64,000 bases of DNA, taken from assembly GCA_032718865.1 (NCBI GenBank), contig JALUTQ010000007.1, forward strand, positions 1,178,001 to 1,242,000, in the 5' to 3' direction. Positions 32,529-43,828 of the stretch are shown in pieces. Within the stretch, counting starts at the first letter, position 1; each line of letters begins with the position of its first letter. This DNA comes from Tilletia caries (lineage: Eukaryota > Basidiomycota > Exobasidiomycetes > Tilletiales > Tilletiaceae). A model generated the notes under the pieces. The model did not search any database, was not told where the DNA came from, and saw only the letters and a list, made by a program, of their open reading frames with translations. The translations under genes and the position numbers were made by a program.

Positions 32529-33329
32529 CTGGCAGGCCCTCGGGCGAGGCGATCAGATCTCCGACGGCAAATTTCTCAGCCCCCCTGCTTCCAAGACGCA
32601 GCGGGTACCAACTTGGCCTTGGCCACGCTGCTAAGAGAGCGGTCTACCACATCTAGACTCAGTCATCTCTTCGATGAGCAGGGTAAAATCAACTAAACGA
32701 ATCAGTTCACTCAGGGAAGGATTACGACAACCTTTGTCGCCCTCTCCAGAATCATCGCCAGATCCACAAGACCAACAAGACACCACCATACACGAAGTCC
32801 ACACCAACGAAACCATACTCCTCACCAACACGTCCACGCATCAACAGCTTGAGCAACAACAAACCACTGCACCCGAGTTGGACTTGGGCCACCGGGCTGT
32901 AGTGACACCAACACACACAGACCAAAACAACAACAACCATGACCCTGAGATGGACTTGGGCCCTCAGACACAAACTACACGACCACAAACGGCACAGACA
33001 GAGACGAATGTCAGATGTGATAGGGACTTGGGCCATCACACAGCGCAAACAACCCCGCCAGTCGCCTTAACGGACCCAACGTATGGTGGGCCACCGTCAG
33101 AGTTAATGCCACAGCGGAGGCCGAGCCCTTTCCTCACGCCAATGGTTAGAATCCACATGCATTTATTTGGTTAGAATCCACATGCATTTATTTAATTCAA
33201 CAATCACCGTTAAATTTGATCGATAAGCACATTGCTACGGCAAGTTCCTTTTTATGTCCATTCAATCTTTTTTTATCATAAATAACAAAAAGGTTTAACA
33301 GACGAGGCGGACGAGGTCGCAGATGCGCT

Positions 33330-34822
33330 CAGGGCTCGGCATGACTATGGGATTTTACGACTATTACGACTATAGCCTCACACCACTATGAGCGACTATA
33401 GTCATAGCCGCTGATAGTCGGACTTACGACTATGACTATGCTCCAGAAAATGTAAGACAATAGTCGCCATAGTCGTTAGAAATCTGGTCTAAAATTGATT
33501 TTGCAACTATAGTCGGACAATAGCTCAATAGCTGGACGTCAAGGATACAGTCGCAGCAAACAATTCGGCTATATTCCGACTGTTTACTATATATGTCATG
33601 GTCTGACTATAGCTTGGAGTTGCGAATATAGCCGCAGGCCCGACCGCCACCGCTAAAGTGAATAGCCAGACTATGACATTCATTGGCCATGAAACACTAT
33701 AGCCAGTCATGTATCATCGTGCGACTATTATTGTTGGAAAGTCCAACCATAGCCTGAATATATCCACTTTTAGACAATGAGAGGCGACCTACACTATAAC
33801 TACTTATAGTTTGAAACTTGACGTGCAACTGAAGTGCGAAAATTATTGTCGCAAAGTCTGACTATAGTGGCGCACTGGCGTTACTATTTTGGCTATAGTC
33901 ATTAGTCACACTATAGTGCAGAATTTGGCTGTACAAAAGCCTGTGAATATAGTCGACTATGGCACTATAGTCAGCAAGTCTCGGCCAGTTATTATAAGTG
34001 GTCCATTTTTGGTCCGCAGTTAAGTTTAGTTGCAGTTGGAACCCGGCGCCGGCGCCCGCAGTTTAGTTTAGTCACAGTTTAGCCACTTACTATCATTACG
34101 GTTAAGTTAATTTTGAGCCTGTCACTATACGTGACTTACAGTTACTTATAGTAACTTAATCGCGTCTCAGTCACCCAATTCACGCGGTATCTGCCTCAAG
34201 ATGTCTGGTACTATTCCACTTTGCCTTTAGGCACGTACTTCGCCGCCTCCGAGCTCGCTCATACATGTTTCCTCTCTTGACTACCTCCAAAGACTCATGC
34301 TTTTAATTATTTTTAGTTACTTGTTACAGTTATTATTACTTACTGTGGGCACAGTTGTTTATAGTTAATTGTTCCAGTTATTGTTAGTTGCTGGATACAG
34401 TTATTAATAGTTGACTACTATAGTTGTGATTGGTTACTGTGCGCACTATGCGTAACTTTAAGTAACTGTAAGTAACTATAAGTAGCTGTAAGTTCGCACT
34501 GTAAGTAGCTGCGAGTAACTGTAAGTTGGGTCAAATCTTCGGCTTGCGAACGGCAACTTCTAGTGACTATAAGTTACCGTGTCCGGGCCCATACAGTTTA
34601 AGTTGACTTATTTTTTCCGGAGGCTCCGCCGCCCGTAGTTTAGTCACAGTTTAACTAGATTAAGTTAACTTACCCGCAGTTGCAGTTAGGTAAGTTGGTA
34701 AGTTGCCGAGCCTTGATAGTCAGATTTGCGACTATGACTACTTCGGATTTTTACAAAACGCCTACGACTAAGACCATGACTATGCCAAAAAAACATGCGA
34801 CTACAGTCGGAGCCGAGCCCTG
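33330..34822. mobile_element. hAT-like MITE, CAGGGCTCGGC family with GACTATAGTC words, nested
   Basis: Ends CAGGGCTCGGCATGACTATG and, inverted, CAGGGCTCGGCTCCGACTGT; perfect duplication GATGCGCT (33322-33329, 34823-34830). Without the 741-bp nested element and its duplication it is about 744 bp. The interior is almost wholly GACTATAGTC/CATAGTC variants. The same insertion occurs in copy B of the duplication (59744-60480). Confidence 0.93.
33975..34715. mobile_element. hAT-like MITE, CAAGGCTCGGC family with AAGTTAACTT words
   Basis: 741 bp, perfect duplication ATAGTCAG (33967-33974, 34716-34723). Right end, inverted, CAAGGCTCGGCAACTTACC; left end CAAGTCTCGGCCAGTT. Copy B lacks it and shows the empty site (single ATAGTCAG, inverted, near 59853-59860). 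The same family and length is found at 39536-40276. Confidence 0.93.
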
Positions 34823-35571
34823 GATGCGCTGGCGGCGTCGAAAACAATCGATATTTGAGCCCCAAGCGCGCTACAAAAAAGCCCTGCCGACAGCGTTAGG
34901 GACGGAGCGCGAGCGATAATGTGGGGAACACTCTCGTGTTCGTGTAGCGAAATCACAGGGAAGGAGTTGTCAGCCGCTTTCCTTAGGTGCATATATTTTT
35001 GTATTGACTTAATTTCTGAGCTTCTCATTCTGGCTGCTGGCAGTGTTAATTCAGGACCTCACTTTAATTGCCAATTTTCTGTGCTCGCTTGTCTGAGATC
35101 TTGCACAAGCGGCAGATAAGCGGCAGATACGCTTCTCGTTTTGTGTGCTGGTCTCCTTCTTTTTGCTCACAGATCACAAGGCAAACTTGCTCCGTCTCAT
35201 CCCCCTCCCTCTCCCTTTCGCCGTCCTCTTTGTTCTCGAGGTTCTCCGCTGCGACAACAGCAGGAGGAGGGGCACGTCAGAGCAGAGCCGTGTTCTCTTC
35301 CGCGCTGGAGGCCTTACGCTGTGTAGAAGCGTAAAGATTATGAGTCCAGTCATCATTTGTGAACGCAGTCCAGTATCTCCGCTCCGTAGTGTTTGAGGAG
35401 AAATGGAGATGGCTTATAGAGCAGCTTGGTAATAGAATGCCCCATGTCTGGAGGCAGCCAAAGAAGCGATGCTGTTCACAGCTTAACACTGGGCACTAGA
35501 ATATAGACTCACTTCAATTATCTTCTTGATCCCCCCCCCCCCCCCGGGCCGTCAGAGCTCATCGCCTCATC

Positions 35572-36191
35572 TCATGTCACCAGCCATCTAGTGGTTGTCG
35601 CAGGCGAAGATGGCAAGGTTTGGCTGGACCAAGACTTTAACGCCGCTTGAATGGAAAAGGCCTGGAGGAGAAAAAGGATAGGGATGGATGGATCCCGGTT
35701 CAGGCGCGGGCCTGGGCGGAGGTGTAGGTGTGGGTGAAGACTGAAGAGGATGATGGCGGCGGTGAGGACCGCCTGTCCAAAGGTGATGATGAGGTCGCCG
35801 CCCGCCGTCTCGAGGAGGCCCAGGAGAATGTGGGTCAAGGGAGGGAGGGGCGGTCAGGGTGGAGAAAGCAGGCGGTCGTCGCCCGGCACTGCTCTGTTGT
35901 CCACAGAACGGGCTCGAGGCAACTGTTCTCCTCGTAGTGCCGTTGGCACTCCTCGAGTTCGTGTGCGGCCTGGGCGGTGCGGAGGGGGACCTGGGCACGG
36001 AAGTCCGCTTGGAGGGACACGGCGAGGACCATGATGAAGACGGCGGTTGCGGCGGCGAGTAGGATGGCGGCCACCCCGGCGTCGCCCGGGCTTTCGAGGA
36101 CGTCGAGAGGGCGGAAAGGGCCAGGTTCTCCACGATCGATCAGTCGCCACAACACCGACGCGCCCAGACAACTCCAGATCTCGTGCAGCAC
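35572..36191 (-). pseudogene. Brr6/Brl1-like membrane protein, frameshifted copy
   Basis: Minus-strand homologue of 31911-32342. It has a first span (VAAILLAAATAVFIMVLAVS), then LEECQRHYEENSC, LEPVLWTTEQCRATTAC with all four cysteines. A frameshift near 35838 interrupts it, after which THILLGLLETAGGDLIITFG and the second span continue in another frame. The downstream tail differs from the intact copy. It sits at the right edge of copy A, pointing towards 31911. Confidence 0.5.
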
Positions 36192-36314
36192 ATCTCAGTG
36201 CATCGAGGTACGTACCTGCGTCTCCCAGCACATACCCAGTCCAGTGAAAAACAGCATGAAACAAAGGTCAGTTATACCCATCCGGTCATCCACTCCCATT
36301 CGGTGAGGCCCAAG

Positions 36315-37033
36315 AACCCCTTAACTCTAAAGAGTTCTGGGAATCGCTCCGGAGCTGAAATCGGCGGAGTCTGCGGATTGCTCTGCACGGAGACGGAGTA
36401 TGGAGCGCTCCGAGAGAGATTCGGAGCTTGAGTATTCTCCCCGGAGCAAATTCGGCGGAGACCGGGTTTGTTGAACAGAGCACGGAGCAAATTTTAGAAA
36501 GGCATCTAAAATCCCCCGGAGCACGGAGCGAATTCTTCAAAGTTGCCCAGCTCCGTGGAGTCCACCGGAGTAGCCTCGGAGCTTATTATGGGTCACGTGA
36601 TGTCATAATGGGCCAAAATATATCATTCGTCCGGCTGAGAGGGGTCGCTTTAATCCGTAATGCCTCAGTACACTCTCGAACCGGATTGGGAAGGATGTAC
36701 TCAATGTCAGAACCGTCTAGCGCACCCCTGGAATTGTCGAATACCATTTTAGCGCGCATGACATCCCATTTTTGAATCGCGGAATTCCGGCAGAACTCCG
36801 CGCTCCGGCTCAACGGAGCACGGAGCACTTTTTCAAAGTGAACTTCTGTTTCAGCGGAGCACGGAGCAAATTTTGTCGAGAAGCGTAGCTCCGGGATATG
36901 ACGGAGCGCTCTGCAGAAATGGTATCTAAGTTTCCCGGAGGCGGAGCCATCCGAAATTGGTCTAGCTCCGCGCGGAGCTAATCCCCGGACTCCGTGCTCC
37001 GGGGATTTTCTCCGGCCCCGGGGCCATCCTTAC
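36315..37033. mobile_element. degenerate hAT-like MITE
   Basis: Rich in CGGAGCACGGAG and CTCCGGGGA words, with GGTCACGTGATG near 36590. The right end is CCATCCTTA, matching the inverted TAAGGATGG tip of the family at 50374. No matching left tip or target duplication found; left limit approximate. Confidence 0.55.
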
Positions 37034-37292
37034 AGTCGAGGACACCGAGAAGTTTTTTCAGAAGCCTCCCATCGTCCTTGACGGTCCACACGCAGGTCTT
37101 GATATTAGCAGGAACAGGCTCGGCGGCAGGCGCAGCGGCAGAATCGGGAGCAGGAGTCAGGAGAAGCATCAGAAGCAAGCAAATAAGGTAAGGAGGAGCT
37201 GGGAGAAGCAGAGCGAATAGACGCAGATGAAGGCGCCTGAGATTCCGGTTCATTGCACTACCATGAGCGGGAGTTGGAGGAGGAGAAGCCAT
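37034..37292 (-). pseudogene. short membrane-anchored protein, 3' end cut by MITE
   Basis: Minus strand from ATG 37292 (MASPPPTPAHGSAMNRN), with a hydrophobic span (YLICLLLMLLL) and an Ala/Pro spacer. PANIKTCVWTVKDDGRLLKK and LLGVLDC follow, at which point the MITE begins. The frame is open further upstream to 37445 with another hydrophobic stretch. Not recognised. Confidence 0.35.
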
Positions 37293-37442
37293 GATGGAAG
37301 TGCCAGGGCCAAGGAGGAGAAAAAATGCGGCGGGGAGGAAGGCAGAAGGCAGGATGAGACAAATAAACAGAAAGAGAATCACAATCACGAAAACAGAATC
37401 GACCTCTGGAGGTGGATTTTGTTTTTCTAATGGGTGAAGAAT

Positions 37443-38103
37443 CATGACGCAACCGTCCCCAACTCAGTGGAGCCGGCTGTCACCGAACGCATCTTCGTTG
37501 ACGACGCGACATCGACAGAGGAGCTCCTCACCGATGTCGCCTCCGAGCTCCACGACCGACTGTACGACGTCCAGCTCACCGATCTTCGAGGATCAGGCTG
37601 GCGGCTGTTAAGGGCCTTATCACTCCCTGATTGTCGCCGAGGCCCTCAAGAAGCGGCTGCGCCAGCGCGTGACAGAGTGTTCCGAACTCTCGCTGGCGCG
37701 CGCCGCCGAGAAAATGCTCCCTCTCCTGTTCGCCCGGCGCATCGAGACGGACGGCAACATTGGACGTCGCGCCGCTGCGGACGTCCTTCGAAATTCCCGA
37801 GCGTACGGACTTCTTGTGTTTCCTGCTTCTCTCCTTAGTGAGTAGTGTCCTCCAGCACCAAGTTTACATCCCAAAGCTTGCTGATCAATGCCATTACAAG
37901 CAAATCTCGCCCGGCCTAAACTGCGCGTCGAGGCGAGGCCGACCATCGCTCCAGGCCTCCAGCAGCAGACGATCTATCACCACGGCCTGGTGCGGGAGGG
38001 GTTGGGGATTCACGCATTGTACCGGTCGGTGTGGACGTTGACCAAAGAGATGGAGATCCCTGATCCACCCTCGCCGCCAGAAGTCCCCGCCCTAGCGACC
38101 TAG
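37443..38103 (+). pseudogene. unrecognised two-exon gene with internal stop
   Basis: One frame runs from ATG 37443 (MTQPSPTQWSRLSPNASS, Ser/Pro-rich). An in-frame TAA follows near 37610, then HSLIVAEALKKRLRQRVTEC, ELSLARAAEKMLPLLFARR and RAYGLLVFPASL. An intron of 63 nt (37838-37900, GTGAGT...ACAAG) restores frame into NLARPKLRVEARPTIAPG, YHHGLVREGLGIHALYRSV and a stop at 38101. Coding character is good apart from the single stop. Helical first part; no family recognised. Confidence 0.45.
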
Positions 38104-39527
38104 CCATCAGCTCAGATTCTGTATGCGACGTAGCTTCGCCAACTAGCGTGATTTGGGAAGAATCACGAGCTTAACTTCAATGGTAGAATCACAGTGATCC
38201 TACCAGCTGTGCAGTCTTGAAGGTAATCTCACGGAAGAGCTCAGTGGAGCGTGTGCCGGGTGAGCGGATTGCTCGGCTGTAATTTTTTTTTTGGCACATG
38301 CTCGTCGTTCTGTCGGAGTTAGAAAGTCTTCTCTCGTTGCTGTCTGGTCTCTCTTGCCCAATGTCTGCATCTTTTCTCTTCAATTACTGAGTCACAGCTC
38401 ACATCTCCTTCAAAAATCTCAGCCACAGCCCACATCTTTTTTCAAATGGTTTCAAGTTTCCACCGCCATGGACATCAGCGACGATGGAGAAGACTTGACT
38501 CCAGCACCCGGTTTACTGCCACGAACAATGGGGATGAAGCCGTCCCAGATGGGCTCTTTTCCTTTTCTGAGGCTGCCAAGTGCATGCGACGAGAAAAACA
38601 ATCTGATGTCCGGGAGAAAAGGGTAGGTGACAAACTCCCCTGCAAGAAGTGTTGAAATTGACTTGCTTCCAAGATCGACTGCATTATTGATCAGTACAGC
38701 AGACGCTTCGTGAGCTGTCAACCAAGACACAAACTGGACCCACACGGCACACCTCCATATTTTTGACAGGTACTCGCCATCTTGAAGCTCATGCTACCTT
38801 TTGTTTTGGATTAGACCACGAGCGCGGTCAGCAGCTGGTCGTGTTTGCTCGCGCGTTCGGAAAGAATGAGACACGGCTGGCGAGTGAAATGCTATTCGAT
38901 TGGATTTCCCAAGACTAGCAAGAGTTCTTGGCCACGGGGCATCCTGCCTTCCCTGGCTTCGTCAGAGACCTCCGGCAAGAGTATGACCCTTCTTCCGCCG
39001 ACACCGTTTGCCGTCACCTGATGAACAAGTACGACAAAATTCCGAGAATGGGCGAATGTGCCGATCGCAGGTCGATCCGTCCTGAGCATCAGCGGAGTGA
39101 CCCTGAACTATGGTCAAGTGACCCCATAAAGATGGCGATTTTGGATTTCAAAGAGCTGCTGCCTTGAGTATGTAGCTTCTTCTTGCGTACTACAGGCAGC
39201 CACAATCGTCGCTATTACATGCCGGTGGTCTGAGTGCGCACCAGCAGAGGGGGGCTCGCTCTGACCTCCATGGAATGCGACGGACTGCCTGTTGTGGAGC
39301 ATAGAGCATAGGAAGACAACAGACGAGGAGCTCATGGGGGACGTCATGGAAAATAATGCCGCAGCGCCTGAGCGAAGTGAGCTCTTGGTGATCACGCACT
39401 CAGTTGCCGATCAGCTGAATTCCGAATGTCCGACGCTCTTTGATCTGAAACGTGGCACGCAAACTTAATATGAGTTCCATGATACACTAACCTCCATTCT
39501 CACGTTCATCCCCATTCATCAGCATGA
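38104..39527. other. no supported gene
   Basis: Contains a short plus frame from ATG 38468 in good context (CCGCCATGG; MDISDDGEDLTPAPG) that stops after 52 codons. Other short frames near 39240-39470 include RKTTDEELMGDVMENNAA. These may be fragments of a decayed gene; nothing firm. Confidence 0.4.
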
Positions 39528-39535
39528 CCAGGAAG

Positions 39536-40276
39536 CAAGGCTCGGCAACTTACCAACTTACCTAACTGCAACTGCGGGTAAGTTAACTTAATCTAGTTAA
39601 ACTGTGACTAAACTGCGGGCGGCGGAGCCTCCGGAAAATTTAAGTCAACTTAAACTGTAAGGCCCCGGACACGGTAACTTATAGTCACTAGAAGTTGCCG
39701 TTCGCAAGCCGAAGATTTGACCCAACTTACAGTTACTCGCAGCTACTTACAGTGCGAACTTACAGCTACTTATAGTTACTTACAGTTACTTAAAGTTACG
39801 CATAGTGCGCACAGTAACCAATCACAACTATAGTAGTCAACTATTAATAACTGTATCCAGCAACTAACAATAACTGGAACAATTAACTATAAACAACTGT
39901 GCCCACAGTAAGTAATAATAACTGTAACAAGTAACTAAAAATAATTAAAAGCATGAGTCTTTGGAGGTAGTCAAGAGAGGAAACATGTATGAGCGAGCTC
40001 GGAGGCGGCGAAGTACGTGCCTAAAGGCAAAGTGGAATAGTACCAGACATCTTGAGGCAGATACCGCGTGAATTGGGTGACTGAGACGCGATTAAGTTAC
40101 TATAAGTAACTGTAAGTCACGTATAGTGACAGGCTCAAAATTAAGTTAACTGTATTGATAGTAAGTGGCTAAACTGTGACTAAACTAAACTGCGGGCGCC
40201 GACGCCGGGTTTCAACTGCAACTAGACTTAACTGCGGACCAAAAATGGACAACTTATAATAACTGGCCGAGCCTTG
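39536..40276. mobile_element. hAT-like MITE, CAAGGCTCGGC family with AAGTTAACTT words
   Basis: 741 bp, ends CAAGGCTCGGCAACTTACCA and, inverted, CAAGGCTCGGCCAGTTATTA; perfect duplication CCAGGAAG (39528-39535, 40277-40284). Reverse orientation relative to the copy at 33975-34715 and very similar to it. 40285-40713 holds nothing I recognise. Confidence 0.93.
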
Positions 40277-42329
40277 CCAGGAAGAGAGGGGATAGACAGC
40301 GGATCAAGCTTCTCGAAACACGCGCTGCCAAGCTTGAACAGAACACGCTCGCTCTCATTTCCCCTTTAGCAGCGCCAAAAGGCCCAAAATCCTAGACCTT
40401 GACCTAAAATGAGTGATCACGCAACAAATATCATACGATCATGCTGATCATCAAGAAAAGAAAGTAAATTCTTGATCTTCTCCTGCTGGACAACTTAGAT
40501 TTAACCGCCGAAATAAATTCCATGCCTTTTGCGTGGCGGCATGATGCTTCACCAACATGACGCCAAAATTAAGGCGCCTCAACTCTGTCCAGCCAACTCC
40601 AGACCCGCGTCCAGATTAGCGTCTTATTATATCCTGCGTCTTGTTGCTGAACACCCCTAATGACAAAAGGATCGAAGCGTCTCTTGATTTTCGATGGACA
40701 TGGATCGCACTGGCAGAGGTCGGCATGGGTATGGGTACACCTTGGGTATATTTAGTACCTACCCTGTGGGTATGGGTACGGTATTGGGTATGGGGTCCGC
40801 CATACCCACGAGGTTAGGTATGTGGGTATGACCCGCGTATACCCACCATACCTGGCCCATACCTAGGCTGATTTTTTGCCAGTTACGGTCTCTGAGTGGT
40901 TCAGTGACCCAACATCATTCGCAGGTTCTTCTGTGTGACTTATACCCATTTTCAAATGTTTGCCGTAAGAACTCAGAATTCTCAGGCACGCCTGTTTATA
41001 CCTCAGTATACGCACATATACCCGGGTAAACGCGAGTGTACTTTCTGAAAGCATTGAAGCATTTTTCAATTGCTCATGACGCTCTGGGCCCTGGGATGGT
41101 ACTGTTGGCGTTGTGTAATGGCGCCCCAGGCCAGTTCTTGCGGGTTTCTGAGAGCCTATGCTATGCTTCAGGATCCTGAAGCAACTTAAGGCTCCGAGCT
41201 CCCAGTTCCCACTGAGCCCGCTTACGTAAATTCAGCAAACTTACGCACGAGTTTATTTAGATTTTTCTTACGCGTACCCACCAATTTCTTACGCTTACCA
41301 AATACGGCGACTACTGCTGGGCCTAGCATCTCTCAGCGTCCATAGAATTCTGTGCTTTAGACCAATTCTCCCACCTTCTCTGAAATCATGACAATATTCG
41401 ACTGAACCTCATACATCACCGGCTGCAGCGCCGCTCACGCTCTGGAACGTCATGAACAACCTTAAGAACGCTATCATGCTTTGATACAGGCAAAAAAAAA
41501 TCAATTACGTAAGATTTTTGTAAGCGGGTACACGGGTATACCTAGGTATATTATAGGTATACCCTTGGGTGTGGGTATGGGCCCCGTCAGAAAAAGGATA
41601 TGATCTAAAGGTTTAATTCGCCCATGTATTCTTCAGTCGGACAGGAACATACAGAAATAGTAAGCCACGAAGCAGACCAGCGTGATCGCAGCTATACGGT
41701 CGCTGAACAACTTTCGTGGCTGGCTGGATCATTGGCTCATTCAGACGTAAACCCCTAACCCTAGCCCCTAAGGCGGGGATAGAATACCATGATTTCCGCC
41801 AGCCCTCAAGGCCTCGACAACTCCCTAATTCTATAATTTGTGACTTGGAAGTGAAAATTAATGGCGAAACTTTCACCGTACTTTGGCCACTGAGGCCTGG
41901 ACCGTCCAAAAAATAAAGTGAAATTTCATTTGGCGGGCCCGGGAAAGGGCAAAAATTATGGAGATGGTGAGGTTTGTCTTCGTGATTAACTTGAAGTTGC
42001 TTGCTAACACTAGCAAGTAGTAGTTCCGCATTGTTGCTAATCAGCCAATCACGTACTCGTACGCAGTCACTAGTAAATTACTATCTAGTCGGCAAAGTCG
42101 CCATTGGTTTACTACCCAGTTACTGTCAGCACTATGTAGTATCATTATCAGCCGTCGAAAAATGAGTTGATTCCAAGTTTATGTTGGCTTTGATAAATCT
42201 CGTGCCGTTTGAAGCTCCATACATTTGATACTTTAATGATCTACTACTTACTTACTATTTGCAATAAAATTTGTCGGTGACTTCTCATTCCACATCATTT
42301 TGTCAGAATCTTGTAACTGTTTTCAATTC

Positions 42330-43057
42330 TCACTACCTACGGGCCAGTCTGGCCAGTCAGCTTCGGAACCGAGGCAAAGGCGGCGGAAGGAAGAATATTG
42401 GCGTCGCGCCTGAAAGCTGGCCGATCACGCTAAAGCATGTGCGAAACAAGACGATGAAGTTCCGCCAACACCTCGAGCTGACGACCCGGGACCTCGACGA
42501 CGCCATCGCGGACGACGTGGCTCTCCAACAACGAGACTTCCTAGACGGCGAGCCGGAAAAACACCAGGAGGAGCTGGCTGAGGGCAGCGCACGAATTCCG
42601 GGTCGTGCGGCCCACAGCGACGATTAAGCCCAAGACGCCGCCGAGGAACATGCACCTCTGTGCCCCCTGCCAAAAAGCACATGTGAGCACACTTCTCCTT
42701 CCTTCCTTCCTTCCTTCCCTCTGAACGATGATCTGACAACGAGCTTCAATTTCACAGAAAGGATGCTTTACCCCGAACCAAAACACGCCTTGCATTCGTT
42801 GCACCAATAATCGTCTCGACTGCGACTTCGGGCAGGGGCAGGGTGATCTTTCGGCTTTGCAGAAGGAGTGCTAGCAGGTCGAGGCGGAAAACGAGGCGGA
42901 GAAAAAGCGGCTGGAGGAAGAGGAGCAGGAACTGGAGAAGCAGCTGGAGACAATGACTCGGCTGGCGAGGGCGAGGGAGGAGCAGGAAGAACTGTCTAAG
43001 AGACGCAAGGAGATGGACAAGAAGCGTGCGGAGTTGAAGAGGAAGCGGGAAATGTAG
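42330..43057 (+). pseudogene. Zn2Cys6/coiled-coil protein, left arm copy
   Basis: First segment to 42625 has RKNIGVAPESWPITLKHVRN, DLDDAIADDVALQQRDF. A frameshift near 42580 leads to AAHEFRVVRPTATIKPK and LCAPCQKAH. An intron 42683-42757 (GTGAGC...TTCACAG) leads to KGCFTPNQNTPC, IRC and TNNRLDCDFG. Joined, the spacing is C-x2-C-x6-C-x8-C-x2-C-x6-C, the fungal binuclear zinc cluster of DNA-binding regulators. A TAG follows (near 42871), then a strongly charged coiled coil (EKKRLEEEEQELEKQLE). The identical damage is present in the other arm, so decay preceded palindrome formation or the arms have been homogenised. Confidence 0.6.
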
Positions 43058-43100
43058 AAGAGATGGGCTCGATGACTGGGTTGATAGAAGTCATCTCTAC

Positions 43101-43828
43101 ATTTCCCGCTTCCTTTTAAACTCCGCACGCTTCTTGTCCATCTCCTTGCGTCTCTTAGACAGTTCTTCCTGCTCCTCCCTCGCCCTCGTCAGCCGAGTCA
43201 TTGTCTCCAGCTGCTTCTCCAGTTCCTGCTCCTCTTCCTCCAGCCGCTTTTTCTCCGCCTCGTTTTCCGCCTCGACCTGCTAGCACTCCTTCTGCAAAGC
43301 CGAAAGATCACCCTGCCCCTGCCCGAAGTCGCAGTCGAGACGATTATTGGTGCAACGAATGCAAGGCGTGTTTTGGTTCGGGGTAAAGCATCCTTTCTGT
43401 GAAATTGAAGCTCGTTGTCAGATCATCGTTCAGAGGGAAGGAAGGAAGGAAGGAAGGAAGGAGAAGTGTGCTCACATGTGCTTTTTGGCAGGGGGCACAG
43501 AGGTGCATGTTCCTCGGCGGCGTCTTGGGCTTAATCGTCGCTGTGGGCCGCACGACCCGGAATTCGTGCGCTGCCCTCAGCCAGCTCCTCCTGGTGTTTT
43601 TCCGGCTCGCCGTCTAGGAAGTCTCGTTGTTGGAGAGCCACGTCGTCCGCGATGGCGTCGTCGAGGTCCCGGGTCGTCAGCTCGAGGTGTTGGCGGAACT
43701 TCATCGTCTTGTTTCGCACATGCTTTAGCGTGATCGGCCAGCTTTCAGGCGCGACGCCAATATTCTTCCTTCCGCCGCCTTTGCCTCGGTTCCGAAGCTG
43801 ACTGGCCAGACTGGCCCGTAGGTAGTGA
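43101..43828 (-). pseudogene. Zn2Cys6/coiled-coil protein, right arm copy
   Basis: Mirror image of the left-arm gene with the same frameshift, intron and stop. The only clear difference in the intron is the length of the TTCC/GGAA run (near 43437-43460). The two copies diverge from a shared centre, 5' ends outward. Confidence 0.6.

Larger units (their letters stand above)
32383..36140 (+). repeat. inverted duplication, copy A
   Basis: Matches about 58470-61422 in reverse orientation along its length, for example CGCCCCCACACACACC at 32383 with GGTGTGTGTGGGGGCG at 61407-61422. It includes the same MITE at the same site (33330 and 59744). Copy A has one extra nested element (33975-34715), so the duplication predates that insertion. 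Similarity is high but not perfect, with single-base and short indel differences throughout. Confidence 0.88.

Noticed and set aside
32674..33174. Open frame with repeated DLGHH/LDLGP words
   Set aside because: The copy in the inverted duplication (60636-60995) loses the frame upstream, and the words come from a repeated GGACTTGGGCC string; no sign of coding constraint.
35277..35489. Cysteine-containing minus-strand frame, also open in copy B
   Set aside because: Copy B has a stop inside and the differences are not biased to silent sites.
42541..43617. Separate small genes on both strands around the palindrome centre
   Set aside because: Mirror-image shadows of the Zn2Cys6 pseudogene and its coiled coil.
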